The notes beneath the pieces are model-generated. The model ran no database searches. It saw nothing but the letters and a program-made list of their open reading frames with translations, and was not told the origin of the DNA. From the NCBI RefSeq assembly GCF_009905605.1, contig NZ_JAAAKZ010000001.1, forward strand, positions 992,001 to 1,056,000: DNA of 64,000 bases, written 5' to 3'. A program made the translations under genes and the position numbers. Numbering within the stretch: position 1 is the stretch's first letter; every line of letters begins with the position of its first letter. This document shows positions 1 to 8,984 of this stretch, piece after piece. Source of the stretch: Runella sp. CRIBMP. Lineage in GTDB: Bacteria; Bacteroidota; Bacteroidia; Cytophagales; Spirosomataceae.

Positions 1-764
1 TCGGCCGAAAGGGTCGTTTTTCCTGTTCCCGACAGCCCGAAGAAAATCGCCGTGTCACCTTTCTTGCCCACGTTGGCTGAGCAGTGCATGGAAAGCACTC
101 CCCTTTCGTGGGGTAGTTTGAAGTTGAGCACCGAAAAAATCCCTTTTTTCATTTCGCCCGCGTAGCCCGTTCCGCCAATCAGAATGATGTTTTTGCTGAG
201 ATTTAGAATGGCAAAATTTTCGCTGCGGGTGCCATCAGTGAGCGGGTCGGCCTGAAATTCGGGAATATTGATAATTGTAAAATCAGTGTTGGGGCTTAGC
301 AGGAAATGCTCTTCGGGGCGCATAAACAGGTTGTAGCAAAACAGGTTATGCCAAGCCCACGTATTTACTACCGTGATACCGAGGCGGTAGTTGTCATGGG
401 CACAAGCATGGGCCTGACGTACATAAACGGTTTTATCTTCCAAATAATCCAACATTTTGCGGTGGAGTGCGTCAAATTTTTGGGCATCAAAAGGAATGTT
501 TATGTCACTCCACCAAACGGCCTGAAGGGTCTTATCATCGCTCACAATGTAGCGGTCGTTTGGTGAACGCCCCGTAAATTTTCCGGTATCAACCATCAAC
601 GCGCCCGTATCGGCCAACACGCCTTCGCCGTTGAGAATGGCGTGTTCAACCAACGCCGCAGGGGGTAAATTAAAATTGAATTTTTTAACCTGTCCCAGGC
701 CTAACAGGTTTTGTACCATGTCTTTTTTGACTTCAGCATTGTCCATTAAAGCATTCATGAGCAT
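1..764 (-). CDS. pckA: ATP-dependent phosphoenolpyruvate carboxykinase, N-terminal part
   Basis: The reverse strand is open from the window edge to the ATG at 764 and encodes about 254 residues. It contains the family motif GRSPNDRY near residue 60, the substrate-site stretch MHCSANVGKKGD, and the kinase-1a P-loop GLSGTGKTTLSA right at the edge. The known reaction is oxaloacetate plus ATP to phosphoenolpyruvate, CO2 and ADP, the first step of gluconeogenesis. The C-terminal half, with the kinase-2 and adenine-binding parts, lies outside the window. ATGs at 764, 758 and 746 are all possible starts; 764 is the outermost. Nothing suggests damage; truncation is only from the window boundary. Confidence 0.95.
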   Translation of the reverse strand, partial: MLMNALMDNAEVKKDMVQNLLGLGQVKKFNFNLPPAALVEHAILNGEGVLADTGALMVDTGKFTGRSPNDRYIVSDDKTLQAVWWSDINIPFDAQKFDALHRKMLDYLEDKTVYVRQAHACAHDNYRLGITVVNTWAWHNLFCYNLFMRPEEHFLLSPNTDFTIINIPEFQADPLTDGTRSENFAILNLSKNIILIGGTGYAGEMKKGIFSVLNFKLPHERGVLSMHCSANVGKKGDTAIFFGLSGTGKTTLSA

Positions 765-1068
765 TATTGTTTGAGGAAGTGTACGTCATTTTGCGACTTC
801 ACAAAGTTAGCAACGAACCAAAATTACAAAAATATTCATCGGTGATTTTTATAATTTATTTTGCTAATTTGGTATTGCTCCAACAACCTACCACTTTAAT
901 CTAGGGGTAGGAATGATTTGAATCAGACTTTATAAATTTTCGGGGATATAAAACCCAATTTTGGGCTAATACTCTTAATCATCAGACTTTATAACGTAGT
1001 GTTTTTGGATTTTTTTAACATAATGTGCGTGATAACAAACCTTTTATCTATATATTTGTCTTACAAAT
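765..1068. other. Divergent intergenic region, AT-rich
   Basis: This 304-nt AT-rich stretch separates divergent pckA and the small exported gene. It holds the candidate pckA promoter and, at 1051-1058, TATATTTG, a -7-like element for the plus-strand gene that lacks a clear -33 partner and sits only 10 nt before the ATG at 1069. No ORF or hairpin of note is seen in 840-1045. Confidence 0.5.
802..830 (-). promoter_or_regulatory. Candidate pckA promoter
   Basis: On the reverse strand TAACTTTG (802-809) matches the Bacteroidetes -7 element TAnnTTTG, with TTTG at 827-830 as -33 element and a 17-nt spacer. A transcript would start near 796 and give a leader of about 30 nt before the pckA ATG. TATTTTTG and TAATTTTG also occur a little upstream, so the assignment is not unique. 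Confidence 0.45.
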
Positions 1069-1476
1069 ATGAAACCATCGGAAGGCAGACATATCATCAG
1101 AAGGTTCATTTGCTGGGTATTACTTTTGCAAATGATTCACGTATCTATGGATACTGTCAGTCCGACGGGTTTTTCTGAGAGAGGTTTTTTCTACCAGGCA
1201 AGTTCTACTTCTCACCAAGCCAACAGCCTATTTGAATGGCTCGCTGGCAATATATTCAATCCTTCGATTTTCCATCAGGACGTTCCTGTCAATGATAAAA
1301 ATGAGGAAAGCAGCTTTTTAGAAGAATTCAGTATTTGTCTTATTTGGCCACCGCTTGATTTGGAATTTATCCAACGCGGAAACCCTGAGGGGCTTTCACG
1401 CAATTTTGGTCATTATTTAGACAACTTCGTACCGCATTACAGTGAGCCTAATTCACCCCCACCGAATCAGGTTTAA
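1069..1476 (+). CDS. Small exported protein of unknown function
   Basis: I do not recognise a named family in this 135-residue protein. Residues 1-12 are polar and basic and residues 13-27 form a hydrophobic segment (ICWVLLLQMIHVSMD), a likely signal peptide or anchor. The rest is acidic and aromatic with a proline-rich end (SPPPNQV) and no cysteine pair or enzymatic motif. It lies 114 nt upstream of the efflux operon in the same direction, so it may be co-expressed with it. An internal ATG at 1132 is an alternative start. It is probably coding because the frame is long, has normal codon use, and is not antisense to another gene. Confidence 0.6.
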   Translation: MKPSEGRHIIRRFICWVLLLQMIHVSMDTVSPTGFSERGFFYQASSTSHQANSLFEWLAGNIFNPSIFHQDVPVNDKNEESSFLEEFSICLIWPPLDLEFIQRGNPEGLSRNFGHYLDNFVPHYSEPNSPPPNQV

Positions 1477-1590
1477 TTTTACACTTTAGTTCAAAGTGCT
1501 TCTTTTCCGTTAAATGCCGAACATCTGCCGTTATGGGTGTTCAGTACGTTCTTTTATATTATCCATTTCTGTTTAATAACCATTATTATA

Positions 1591-2712
1591 ATGAGGAAAC
1601 CATTCGTATGTTTAACGATTGTGGGTATGTCTATGATGGCATGTTCCACGCCCGACCAAGGAACCCAAACCACCCGCGAAAAATTTCAAGTTACTCAACC
1701 CGTGGCGATTGATACGGTGTATAATCAGGACTATGTATCTGATATCCACTCTATAAAAAACGTTGAAATCCGCGCCCGGGTCAAAGGATACATCGAAAGT
1801 ATCCACGTCGACGAAGGTAAAAGTGTCAGAAAGGGGCAAGTGCTCTTTCGTATCAGCAACCAAGAATATAAAGGCGCGCTCTTGCACGCAACGGCGGGCT
1901 TAAAAAGCGCCATTGCCGAGGCAAAAACGGCCGAACTAGACCTGCAAAACGTCAAAAAGTTGGTCGATAAAAATGTAGTTTCCAAAACCGAACTAGACAT
2001 GGCCAAAGCCAAGTTGGACGCGCTACTGGCCCGCGTGGAGGAAGCCGAATCAGAAGAACAAAGCGCTCGACTTAAGCTATCGTACTCTGAAATAAAAGCC
2101 CCTTTTGACGGTATCATTGACCGTATCCCCAATAAAATAGGTAGTTTGATTGACGAAGGCACGCTGTTGACCACCATCTCCGACAACAACGAAGTTTATG
2201 CTTACTTCAACGTGTCGGAAAAAGAATACCTAGAATTTGCCTCTGGCAACAAAGAGGAAACCAACCGCAATGAAGTCTCGCTCATTTTGGCCAACAACGA
2301 AGAGCATTTGCACAAAGGCTACGTCGAAACCATTGAAGGGGAATTTGACAACGCCACGGGTAGCATTGCTTTCCGGGCGCGTTTTGCCAATCCAGAGCGT
2401 ATCCTCAAGCACGGCTCCAGCGGCAAAGTCCGCATCCTAAAAAAGGTCAATCAGGCCTTGGTGATTCCCCAAAAATCTACGTTTGAAATTCAGGATAAGA
2501 TATACGTCTATGTGCTTGACAGTCAGAACAAAGTGCAGATGCGCAGTTTTGTTCCGAAGTTGCGTATTCCGCACTTATACATCCTCGAATCGGGCTTGAG
2601 CAAGAATGATAAAATCATTTATGAAGGCATTCAGGATATGAAAGTAGGGATGCAGGTTGAGCCCCAAATGGTTCCTTTAAGGCAGATTATCGCGCAATTG
2701 GAGCAGCAATAA
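1591..2712 (+). CDS. RND efflux periplasmic adaptor lipoprotein
   Basis: This 373-residue membrane-fusion protein links the inner-membrane pump to the outer-membrane channel of a tripartite multidrug exporter. The start chosen at 1591 gives a lipoprotein signal MRKPFVCLTIVGMSMMAC with Cys18 as the lipidated residue; the frame is open 18 codons further upstream but that would bury the signal. Typical MexA/AcrA order follows: a barrel-sandwich half (SIKNVEIRARVKGYIE), an alpha-helical hairpin rich in Lys/Glu/Ala, the second lipoyl half (APFDGIIDRIP), and beta-barrel and membrane-proximal domains. The pump gene starts 45 nt downstream. The substrate cannot be read from the sequence. Confidence 0.93.
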   Translation: MRKPFVCLTIVGMSMMACSTPDQGTQTTREKFQVTQPVAIDTVYNQDYVSDIHSIKNVEIRARVKGYIESIHVDEGKSVRKGQVLFRISNQEYKGALLHATAGLKSAIAEAKTAELDLQNVKKLVDKNVVSKTELDMAKAKLDALLARVEEAESEEQSARLKLSYSEIKAPFDGIIDRIPNKIGSLIDEGTLLTTISDNNEVYAYFNVSEKEYLEFASGNKEETNRNEVSLILANNEEHLHKGYVETIEGEFDNATGSIAFRARFANPERILKHGSSGKVRILKKVNQALVIPQKSTFEIQDKIYVYVLDSQNKVQMRSFVPKLRIPHLYILESGLSKNDKIIYEGIQDMKVGMQVEPQMVPLRQIIAQLEQQ

Positions 2713-2757
2713 GTGGTCTGTTTATTCAATGTTGTCTCACCCTAAAGGAATTTTAGC

Positions 2758-5700
2758 ATGTTTAACACATTCATTCACAGGCCTGTCCTGTCTATCGTTA
2801 TTTCTTTGATTATTACGTTGCTGGGGCTTTTGGCCATGACCCAATTGCCCGTGACCCAGTACCCCGACATTGCCCCTCCGGCCGTGACGGTAACTACCAA
2901 ATACACGGGAGCAAACGCTGAAGCCTGCTCTAAGGCCGTGGTAACACCGCTCGAACGGGCCATCAATGGAGTGCCAGGTATGACCTATATGACCTCGGTA
3001 TCTGGCAACGACGGTACCAGTATCATTCAGGTCTATTTTAAAGTTGGCACCGACCCTGATTTGGCCTCCGTAAACGTTCAAACGCGGGTGGCGACGGTGC
3101 TCGACGAATTGCCCGAGGAGGTAATCAAAGCGGGGGTTTCGACCGAAAAAGAGGTCAACAGTATGTTGATGTACATTAACCTCTTGAGCGAAGATACCAC
3201 CGCCAACGAAGAGTTTTTGTACAACTTTGCCGACATCAACGTCGTAGCTGAGTTAAAGCGCGTCGACGGGGTGGGTTTTGCCAACATCATGGGGCAACGG
3301 GAGTACTCCATGCGCGTATGGCTCAAACCCGACCGCATGACCGTCTACAACGTTTCTGCCGACGATGTCATCACGGCGCTCCGTAACCAAAACGTAGAAG
3401 CGGCCCCCGGAAAAATCGGGGAAAGCTCGGGGCGAAAGTCGCAGTCGTTGCAGTACGTACTTCGCTATACGGGAAAATTTACTGACCAAACACAATACGA
3501 GAATATCATCATTAAGGCCAATCCCAGCGGCGATATTTTACGCCTCAAAGACATTGCCGATATTGAATTTGGTTCGTTAAACTATAACGTGTTATCCAAA
3601 GAAAATGGCCGTCCTTCGGCGGCGATTTTGCTTAAACAACGCCCCGGCTCCAACGCGAGTCAAGTGATTGCCAACGTGAAAGCCAAAATGACCGAATTGC
3701 AGAAGTCATTTCCTCCAGGCATGAAATATACCATCAGCTACGACGTATCGCGCTTTTTGGATGCTTCTATACACGAAGTAATCAAAACCTTGATTGAAGC
3801 CTTTATTTTGGTGGCGTTGGTGGTGTTTATCTTTCTTCAAGACTTCCGTTCTACGTTGATTCCCGCCTTGGCGGTGCCCGTCTCGCTCATTGGTACGTTT
3901 TTCTTTATGCAGATGTTCGGGTTTTCAATCAATCTCCTTACGCTGTTTGCCTTGGTATTGGCCATCGGGATTGTGGTCGACAACGCCATTGTCGTTGTTG
4001 AAGCAGTTCACGCCAAAATGGAGGAAAAAGGCCTCAACGCCAAAGAAGCCACCATCGAAGCAATGAATGAAATCAGCGGGGCCATTGTGGCCATTACGTT
4101 CGTTATGACCGCTGTATTTGTGCCCGTAGCTTTCATGGACGGCCCGTCGGGAGTTTTCTATCGCCAGTTTTCGATTACGATGGCCATTTCGATTGTGATT
4201 TCGGGGGTCAATGCCCTTACGCTCACGCCTGCGCTTTGTGCCATCATGCTCAAAAGCCACCACGGCCAAAAAGCTACGCTGCTCACTCGTTTCTTTGATG
4301 GCTTCAATAATTGGTACAACGGCGTGTCAGACCGTTATAAATCGCTTATCAATGCCATTGCCAATCGCCGCGTGGTAACATTCGCGATGCTCGTTTTCTT
4401 TATTGCGGCTACGTGGGGTACTAACCTGTTTTTGCCTTCGGGCTTTATCCCAACGGAAGACCAAGGAACGATATATGCCAATATCACGACTCCTTCGGGG
4501 GCTACCCTCGAACGGACCGAAGCCGTAGTGGACGAAATTGAAAAAGTGAGCCTAAAACTCGACGCCGTTGAGTCTATTTCGACTTTATCGGGCTTTAGTT
4601 TGATGACCGACGGAGCGGGGGCATCGTTTGGGATGGGGATGATGAACCTTAAATCTTGGGAAAACCGTAAAGAATCGGTAGACGATGTCATTGCGTTGTT
4701 ATCCGAAAAAACCAAACACATCAAAGACGCTGACATTCAGTTTTTTCCTCCTCCTGCCGTACCCGGTTACGGAAACGCCAGTGGGTTTGAGTTTCGTCTT
4801 CAAGACCGTACGGGAAGTGGTAACTTGCAGGCGATGGAAAAAGTCACAAAGTCGTTTATTGAAGAACTCAACAAACGCCCCGAAGTGGTCAATGCCTTTA
4901 CAAGTTATGATGCGAGCTTTCCGCAGTATTTGATTCACGTTGACAACGAAAAAGCCGCCCAAAAAGGTGTTTCAGTGGACAACGCCATGAACAACCTGCA
5001 ATCGCTTATCGGTAGTTTTTACGCTACCAATTTCATTCGTTTTGGGCAAATGTACAAGGTCATGGTTCAGGCATCGCCCGAGTACCGTATGCAGCCCGAC
5101 GACCTGCTCAAATTGTACGTCAAAAATACCGAAGGAGAAATGGTGCCTTACTCGGCTTTTGTCAGAATGGAGCGAGTATATGGCCCCGAACAGCTTACGC
5201 GCTATAATATGTTTACGGCGGCCATGATCAACGGAGATGCCGCTCCTGGCTTCAGTAGCGGCGATGCCATCAAAGCCATTCAAGAGGTGGCGGCTCAAAA
5301 GCTACCCAAGGGCTACACGTACGAGTGGTCGGGTATGACGCGCGACGAAATCCTGTCGGGCGACCAAGCCATTTATATTTTCATCATCTGTTTAGTGTTT
5401 GTGTATCTGCTACTTGCGGCCCAATACGAAAGCTTTTTGTTGCCGCTGCCAGTGCTTTTGTCGCTGCCTACGGGGATATTTGGAGCGTTTTTCTTCTTGG
5501 CCATTTTAGGGTTACAAAACAACATTTACGCGCAGGTAGCGCTGGTAATGCTGATTGGATTGCTGGGAAAAAACGCCATTCTGATTGTAGAATTTGCCAT
5601 TCTCAAACGCGACGAAGGCATGAAGCCCTTACAGGCGGCCATCGAAGGGGCGGCGTCTCGTTTGCGGCCTATTTTGATGACGTCCTTTGCTTTTATTGCA

Positions 5701-5910
5701 GGATTAATCCCGCTCATGATGGCCTCAGGTGCGGGTGCAATTGGTAACCGTACCATCGGAACCGCCGCCGCAGGAGGGATGCTTTTCGGAACCATCTTCG
5801 GGGTAATCATCATCCCAGGGTTGTACGTCATTTTTGCAACCCTTTCCGAGCGTTTTTCCACCCCCAAGAAAAAGAAAGAGATCTACTTAAATCAGGAAAT
5901 TGATGCGTAA
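2758..5910 (+). CDS. RND efflux pump, HAE1 family (AcrB/MexB type)
   Basis: This 1050-residue inner-membrane pump is the normal length for hydrophobe/amphiphile exporters. It has the N-terminal TM1 (PVLSIVISLIITLLGLL), two large periplasmic loops, and twelve predicted helices in two homologous halves. The TM4 relay motif reads GIVVDNAIVVVE, with Asp408 followed by Asn409 where AcrB has two aspartates. The TM10 lysine is present (GLLGKNAILIVEFA, about Lys938). Substrates are exported from periplasm and inner leaflet in exchange for protons, with the adaptor before it and the channel after it. The stop codon overlaps the start of the channel gene, indicating translational coupling. Confidence 0.95.
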   Translation: MFNTFIHRPVLSIVISLIITLLGLLAMTQLPVTQYPDIAPPAVTVTTKYTGANAEACSKAVVTPLERAINGVPGMTYMTSVSGNDGTSIIQVYFKVGTDPDLASVNVQTRVATVLDELPEEVIKAGVSTEKEVNSMLMYINLLSEDTTANEEFLYNFADINVVAELKRVDGVGFANIMGQREYSMRVWLKPDRMTVYNVSADDVITALRNQNVEAAPGKIGESSGRKSQSLQYVLRYTGKFTDQTQYENIIIKANPSGDILRLKDIADIEFGSLNYNVLSKENGRPSAAILLKQRPGSNASQVIANVKAKMTELQKSFPPGMKYTISYDVSRFLDASIHEVIKTLIEAFILVALVVFIFLQDFRSTLIPALAVPVSLIGTFFFMQMFGFSINLLTLFALVLAIGIVVDNAIVVVEAVHAKMEEKGLNAKEATIEAMNEISGAIVAITFVMTAVFVPVAFMDGPSGVFYRQFSITMAISIVISGVNALTLTPALCAIMLKSHHGQKATLLTRFFDGFNNWYNGVSDRYKSLINAIANRRVVTFAMLVFFIAATWGTNLFLPSGFIPTEDQGTIYANITTPSGATLERTEAVVDEIEKVSLKLDAVESISTLSGFSLMTDGAGASFGMGMMNLKSWENRKESVDDVIALLSEKTKHIKDADIQFFPPPAVPGYGNASGFEFRLQDRTGSGNLQAMEKVTKSFIEELNKRPEVVNAFTSYDASFPQYLIHVDNEKAAQKGVSVDNAMNNLQSLIGSFYATNFIRFGQMYKVMVQASPEYRMQPDDLLKLYVKNTEGEMVPYSAFVRMERVYGPEQLTRYNMFTAAMINGDAAPGFSSGDAIKAIQEVAAQKLPKGYTYEWSGMTRDEILSGDQAIYIFIICLVFVYLLLAAQYESFLLPLPVLLSLPTGIFGAFFFLAILGLQNNIYAQVALVMLIGLLGKNAILIVEFAILKRDEGMKPLQAAIEGAASRLRPILMTSFAFIAGLIPLMMASGAGAIGNRTIGTAAAGGMLFGTIFGVIIIPGLYVIFATLSERFSTPKKKKEIYLNQEIDA

Positions 5911-7354
5911 CCTACCCTATAAATATAAAACCATCGTTGTTGTTTCAGCCCTGTTTGTATTACTTACAGGCTGTAAATTATTAAAAACACCCGAACAACT
6001 GCCCACGCTCAAACCTATGCCTGAAGCATATCCAGTTGCGCAAAAAGAGGGGAATTCGGCCGATATTCATTGGAGAAATTATTTCTCAGACACGACGCTC
6101 ACGGCGCTGATTGATACTGCCTTGCAAAACAACATTGACGTGCGCATCGCATTCCAGCGCATCGAAATGGGCCGGGCGCAGGTAGAGCAAGCCAAAGGAT
6201 TGACGCTCCCTTTTGTATCGGGGGGCGGTTCGACGGGACAACGGCGGTTTGGGAAATACACCATGGATGGAATTGGAAATTACGACACCAATTTCTCCGA
6301 TAATATTTCCGAGAACCAGAGAATTCCCGAACACCTACCCGATTTTACCGTTGGTTTGCAAAGTTCTTGGGAGATTGACATTTGGGGGAAATTGCGCACG
6401 CGGAAGGAAGCAGCCTTGGCGCGCTATTTATCGACGGTCGAAGGCCGTAATTTTGTGCTTACCAACCTTGTGGCCGACATTGCGCTGTTGTATTATGAGC
6501 TGCTGGCGTTTGAGAATGAATTAGACCTCATTCGAGAAACCATCACCTTGCAAAACAATGAGTTGAGTATCATCCAAATTCAGAAAGATGCGGGACGCGC
6601 CAACGAATTAGCCGTAAAGCAGTTTGAAGCGCAAGTGCTTAATTCTAAAAGTATTGAAGTGGAAGTATCCCAACGCATTGTAGAAATTGAAAACCGAATC
6701 AACTTCCTGCTAGGGCGCTATCCGCAGCCCATACGCCGAAACAAATCGCGGTTTACGACTCCTTTGCCAGGGCTGGTCAGGGCGGGCGTACCAGCAGAAT
6801 TGCTCAAAAATCGGCCCGATGTGAAGCAGGCAGAATACGAATTAACGGCCACTAAAGCCAACGTATTCATTGCCAAAGCCGCCTTTTATCCGTCGCTAAA
6901 TGTGACTGGGGTGTTGGGCTTGCAGTCGTTTCGTCCTGAGTTTTTAATCACACCGCAATCTATTGCGTACAACATCATTGGCGGTCTGACGGCCCCGTTG
7001 TTCAATAAAAGTGCGCTGAAAGCCGAACTCAAAACCGCACGCGCGGCGCAGGTGGAAGCCCTCTACAATTACCAGCGGAGTATGTTGAACGGCTATTTTG
7101 AAGTGTATAACCAGCTGGTACTCATCAATAATTTGGAGAAACTGCACGCCCTTAAAACCTCGGAAGCCGATGTGTTGACAAAATCCATCCAGACGGCTTC
7201 CGAATTATTTTCAACGGGTCGCGCTACGTATTTGGAAGTTATTTTGAACCGTAAAAATGCGCTACAATCCAGAATAGAGCTGATTGACGTTCGCAAGCGG
7301 CAATATTACTCCCTCATTCACCTATATCGGTCCTTAGGGGGAGGCTGGAAATAA
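5900..7354 (+). CDS. RND efflux outer-membrane channel lipoprotein (OprM/NodT type)
   Basis: This 484-residue outer membrane factor completes the tripartite pump. Residues 1-25 form a lipoprotein signal ending in the lipobox LTGC (Cys25). Two repeated outer-membrane efflux domains follow, with family features such as ALQNNIDVRIAFQRIE near the start of the first and LLKNRPDVKQAEYELTATKANV in the middle, and a long coiled C-terminal helix. The first ATG at 5900 overlaps the pump gene by 11 nt; a second ATG at 5903 would overlap by 8. It ends the operon; no clear terminator hairpin with a T-run follows. Confidence 0.93.
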   Translation: MMRNLPYKYKTIVVVSALFVLLTGCKLLKTPEQLPTLKPMPEAYPVAQKEGNSADIHWRNYFSDTTLTALIDTALQNNIDVRIAFQRIEMGRAQVEQAKGLTLPFVSGGGSTGQRRFGKYTMDGIGNYDTNFSDNISENQRIPEHLPDFTVGLQSSWEIDIWGKLRTRKEAALARYLSTVEGRNFVLTNLVADIALLYYELLAFENELDLIRETITLQNNELSIIQIQKDAGRANELAVKQFEAQVLNSKSIEVEVSQRIVEIENRINFLLGRYPQPIRRNKSRFTTPLPGLVRAGVPAELLKNRPDVKQAEYELTATKANVFIAKAAFYPSLNVTGVLGLQSFRPEFLITPQSIAYNIIGGLTAPLFNKSALKAELKTARAAQVEALYNYQRSMLNGYFEVYNQLVLINNLEKLHALKTSEADVLTKSIQTASELFSTGRATYLEVILNRKNALQSRIELIDVRKRQYYSLIHLYRSLGGGWK

Positions 7355-7395
7355 GCAACTTATCGGCCAAAATTCAACAAATAGGGCTTTTTTTA

Positions 7396-7456
7396 TATTT
7401 TTGTGGTAACCGACAGAGTTAAACATTTCAAATGTACTTTGTCCGGTTACCACAAA
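7396..7456 (+). promoter_or_regulatory. Promoter-like element inside a long inverted repeat before the peptide transporter
   Basis: TATTTTTG at 7396-7403 fits the -7 consensus and overlaps the left arm of an inverted repeat. The arms TTTGTGGTAACCG (7400-7412) and CGGTTACCACAAA (7444-7456) match over 13 of 13 nt, and a second palindrome, ACATTT-C-AAATGT (7423-7435), sits in the centre. No -33 TTG is obvious. No T-run follows the right arm, so it does not look like an intrinsic terminator. It may be a regulator-binding site or a 5' leader hairpin of the gene at 7511. Confidence 0.55.
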
Positions 7457-7510
7457 TCATTTATTGACGTTTATAACCTATTCATTTCAACAAGCTAAAC
7501 CAACCGTTTT

Positions 7511-8980
7511 ATGACTGAAAAAACAGTATTTGGACACCCGAAAGGCTTATTTGTATTATTCTTTACCGAAATGTGGGAACGTTTTTCCTACTACGGAATG
7601 CGGGCCATCCTCCTGCTTTTTTTACTGGATAAAACCAGCGGAGGAATGGGGCTCAATGAAGGAGAAGGCGGGGCCATTTATGGATTATACACATTTTCAG
7701 TTTATCTCCTGTCGCTGCCAGGCGGTTGGTTGGCCGACAATATTTTAGGACAGCGTAAAGCCATTTGGTACGGTGGTATCGCCATCATGCTCGGCCACAT
7801 TGTGCTGGCGTTTCCTTCTTCCGAAGCGGTATTTTTTACGGGTTTGGGATTGGTAGCCATCGGAACGGGTTTATTGAAACCAAACATCAGCTCGATTGTG
7901 AGTGAGCTTTACCCAGGGGGCGGCGCCATCAGAGATGCCGCTTTTTCCATTTTTTATATGGGTATCAATTTAGGCTCTTTTTTGGGCATCACCATTGTGG
8001 GCTATTTAGGCCAGAAAATAGGCTGGCATTACGGCTTTGGTGCCGCTGCCGTAGCGATGTTTTTGGGCTTGGTAGTGTACCGTATTTTTGCCGAACCCTA
8101 CCTCCAAGATAAAGGAATGCATCCTAAAGTCTCTGAAGTGAAAAAGGGTGACGAAAAAATCAACCCGCTTTCTTGGGTGTTGGCGGCACTTTTGGTGGCT
8201 TTTGTGCTCATTTTGCAATTCAACGGTACGTTTTCTTGGAGCAGTAAATCGGGCGTGGCTACGTCTATGGGCATCATTGCGGTGGCTATTGTGATTATTT
8301 ATTTTGCCAACCTGCTATTTGCATCCGACCTTTCCAAAATCGAAATGAAGCGCATCGTGATTCTGTTTATTTTGTTTTGGGGAGCGGTGTTATTTTGGGC
8401 GGGATTTGAACAACAGGGTTCGTCGCTCCAAATTTTTGCTGACCGCTATTCAGACCTTCCCTTTGGGATGCCTTCCAGTTGGTTCCAAAATTTTAATCCT
8501 TTCTATATTTTGGTTTTTGCCCCCGTTTTGGGCGGATTATGGGTGTTTTTAGAAAAGAAAAAGCTGAATCCTCCGTTATTAGTGAAGTTTGCGATTGGCT
8601 TATTTTTACTGGGTTTAGGGTACTACATCATGGTTTGGGGTGCTAAAATTGCCCTCACTGGCGTAAAAGCCTCGGCCCTTGTGCTTATTTCAACCTATTT
8701 GTTTCATACCTTGGGTGAGTTGTGTTTGAGTCCCGTAGGCTTGAGTGCGTACACCAAATTAGCCCCTAAAAAATACCTGAGTCAACTCATGGGCATCTGG
8801 TTTGTGGCAGCGGCTTTGGGCAATTTGTTTGCGGGCTTATTTGCGGGCGGCTTTGACGAAGAAAACGTACAGCAAATGCCCGAAATGTTTATGAGCATTG
8901 TATGGTTCTGTTTGGCCGTGGGCAGTGTAACGCTTATTCTTCAACGCCCGCTCAAAGATTGGATGGGCGGAATCAAATAA
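7511..8980 (+). CDS. Proton-dependent oligopeptide transporter (POT/PTR2 family)
   Basis: The 489-residue protein is a polytopic inner-membrane importer of di- and tripeptides driven by protons. The diagnostic ExxER motif lies in the first helix (E20-M-W-E23-R24) within TEMWERFSYYGMRA. The PTR2 signature FYMGINLGSFLG follows in the fifth helix region, and the total of about 14 helices fits bacterial POT members such as DtpA/DtpD. The ATG at 7511 lies 54 nt after the inverted repeat. The folate gene follows after 4 nt, so the two are probably co-transcribed. Substrate range is inferred from family only. Confidence 0.93.
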   Translation: MTEKTVFGHPKGLFVLFFTEMWERFSYYGMRAILLLFLLDKTSGGMGLNEGEGGAIYGLYTFSVYLLSLPGGWLADNILGQRKAIWYGGIAIMLGHIVLAFPSSEAVFFTGLGLVAIGTGLLKPNISSIVSELYPGGGAIRDAAFSIFYMGINLGSFLGITIVGYLGQKIGWHYGFGAAAVAMFLGLVVYRIFAEPYLQDKGMHPKVSEVKKGDEKINPLSWVLAALLVAFVLILQFNGTFSWSSKSGVATSMGIIAVAIVIIYFANLLFASDLSKIEMKRIVILFILFWGAVLFWAGFEQQGSSLQIFADRYSDLPFGMPSSWFQNFNPFYILVFAPVLGGLWVFLEKKKLNPPLLVKFAIGLFLLGLGYYIMVWGAKIALTGVKASALVLISTYLFHTLGELCLSPVGLSAYTKLAPKKYLSQLMGIWFVAAALGNLFAGLFAGGFDEENVQQMPEMFMSIVWFCLAVGSVTLILQRPLKDWMGGIK

Positions 8981-8984
8981 AAAG

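Noticed and set aside
7400-7456. Terminator of the RND operon
   Set aside because: No T-run follows on the plus strand, and a promoter-like element overlaps the left arm; an operator or leader element is more likely.
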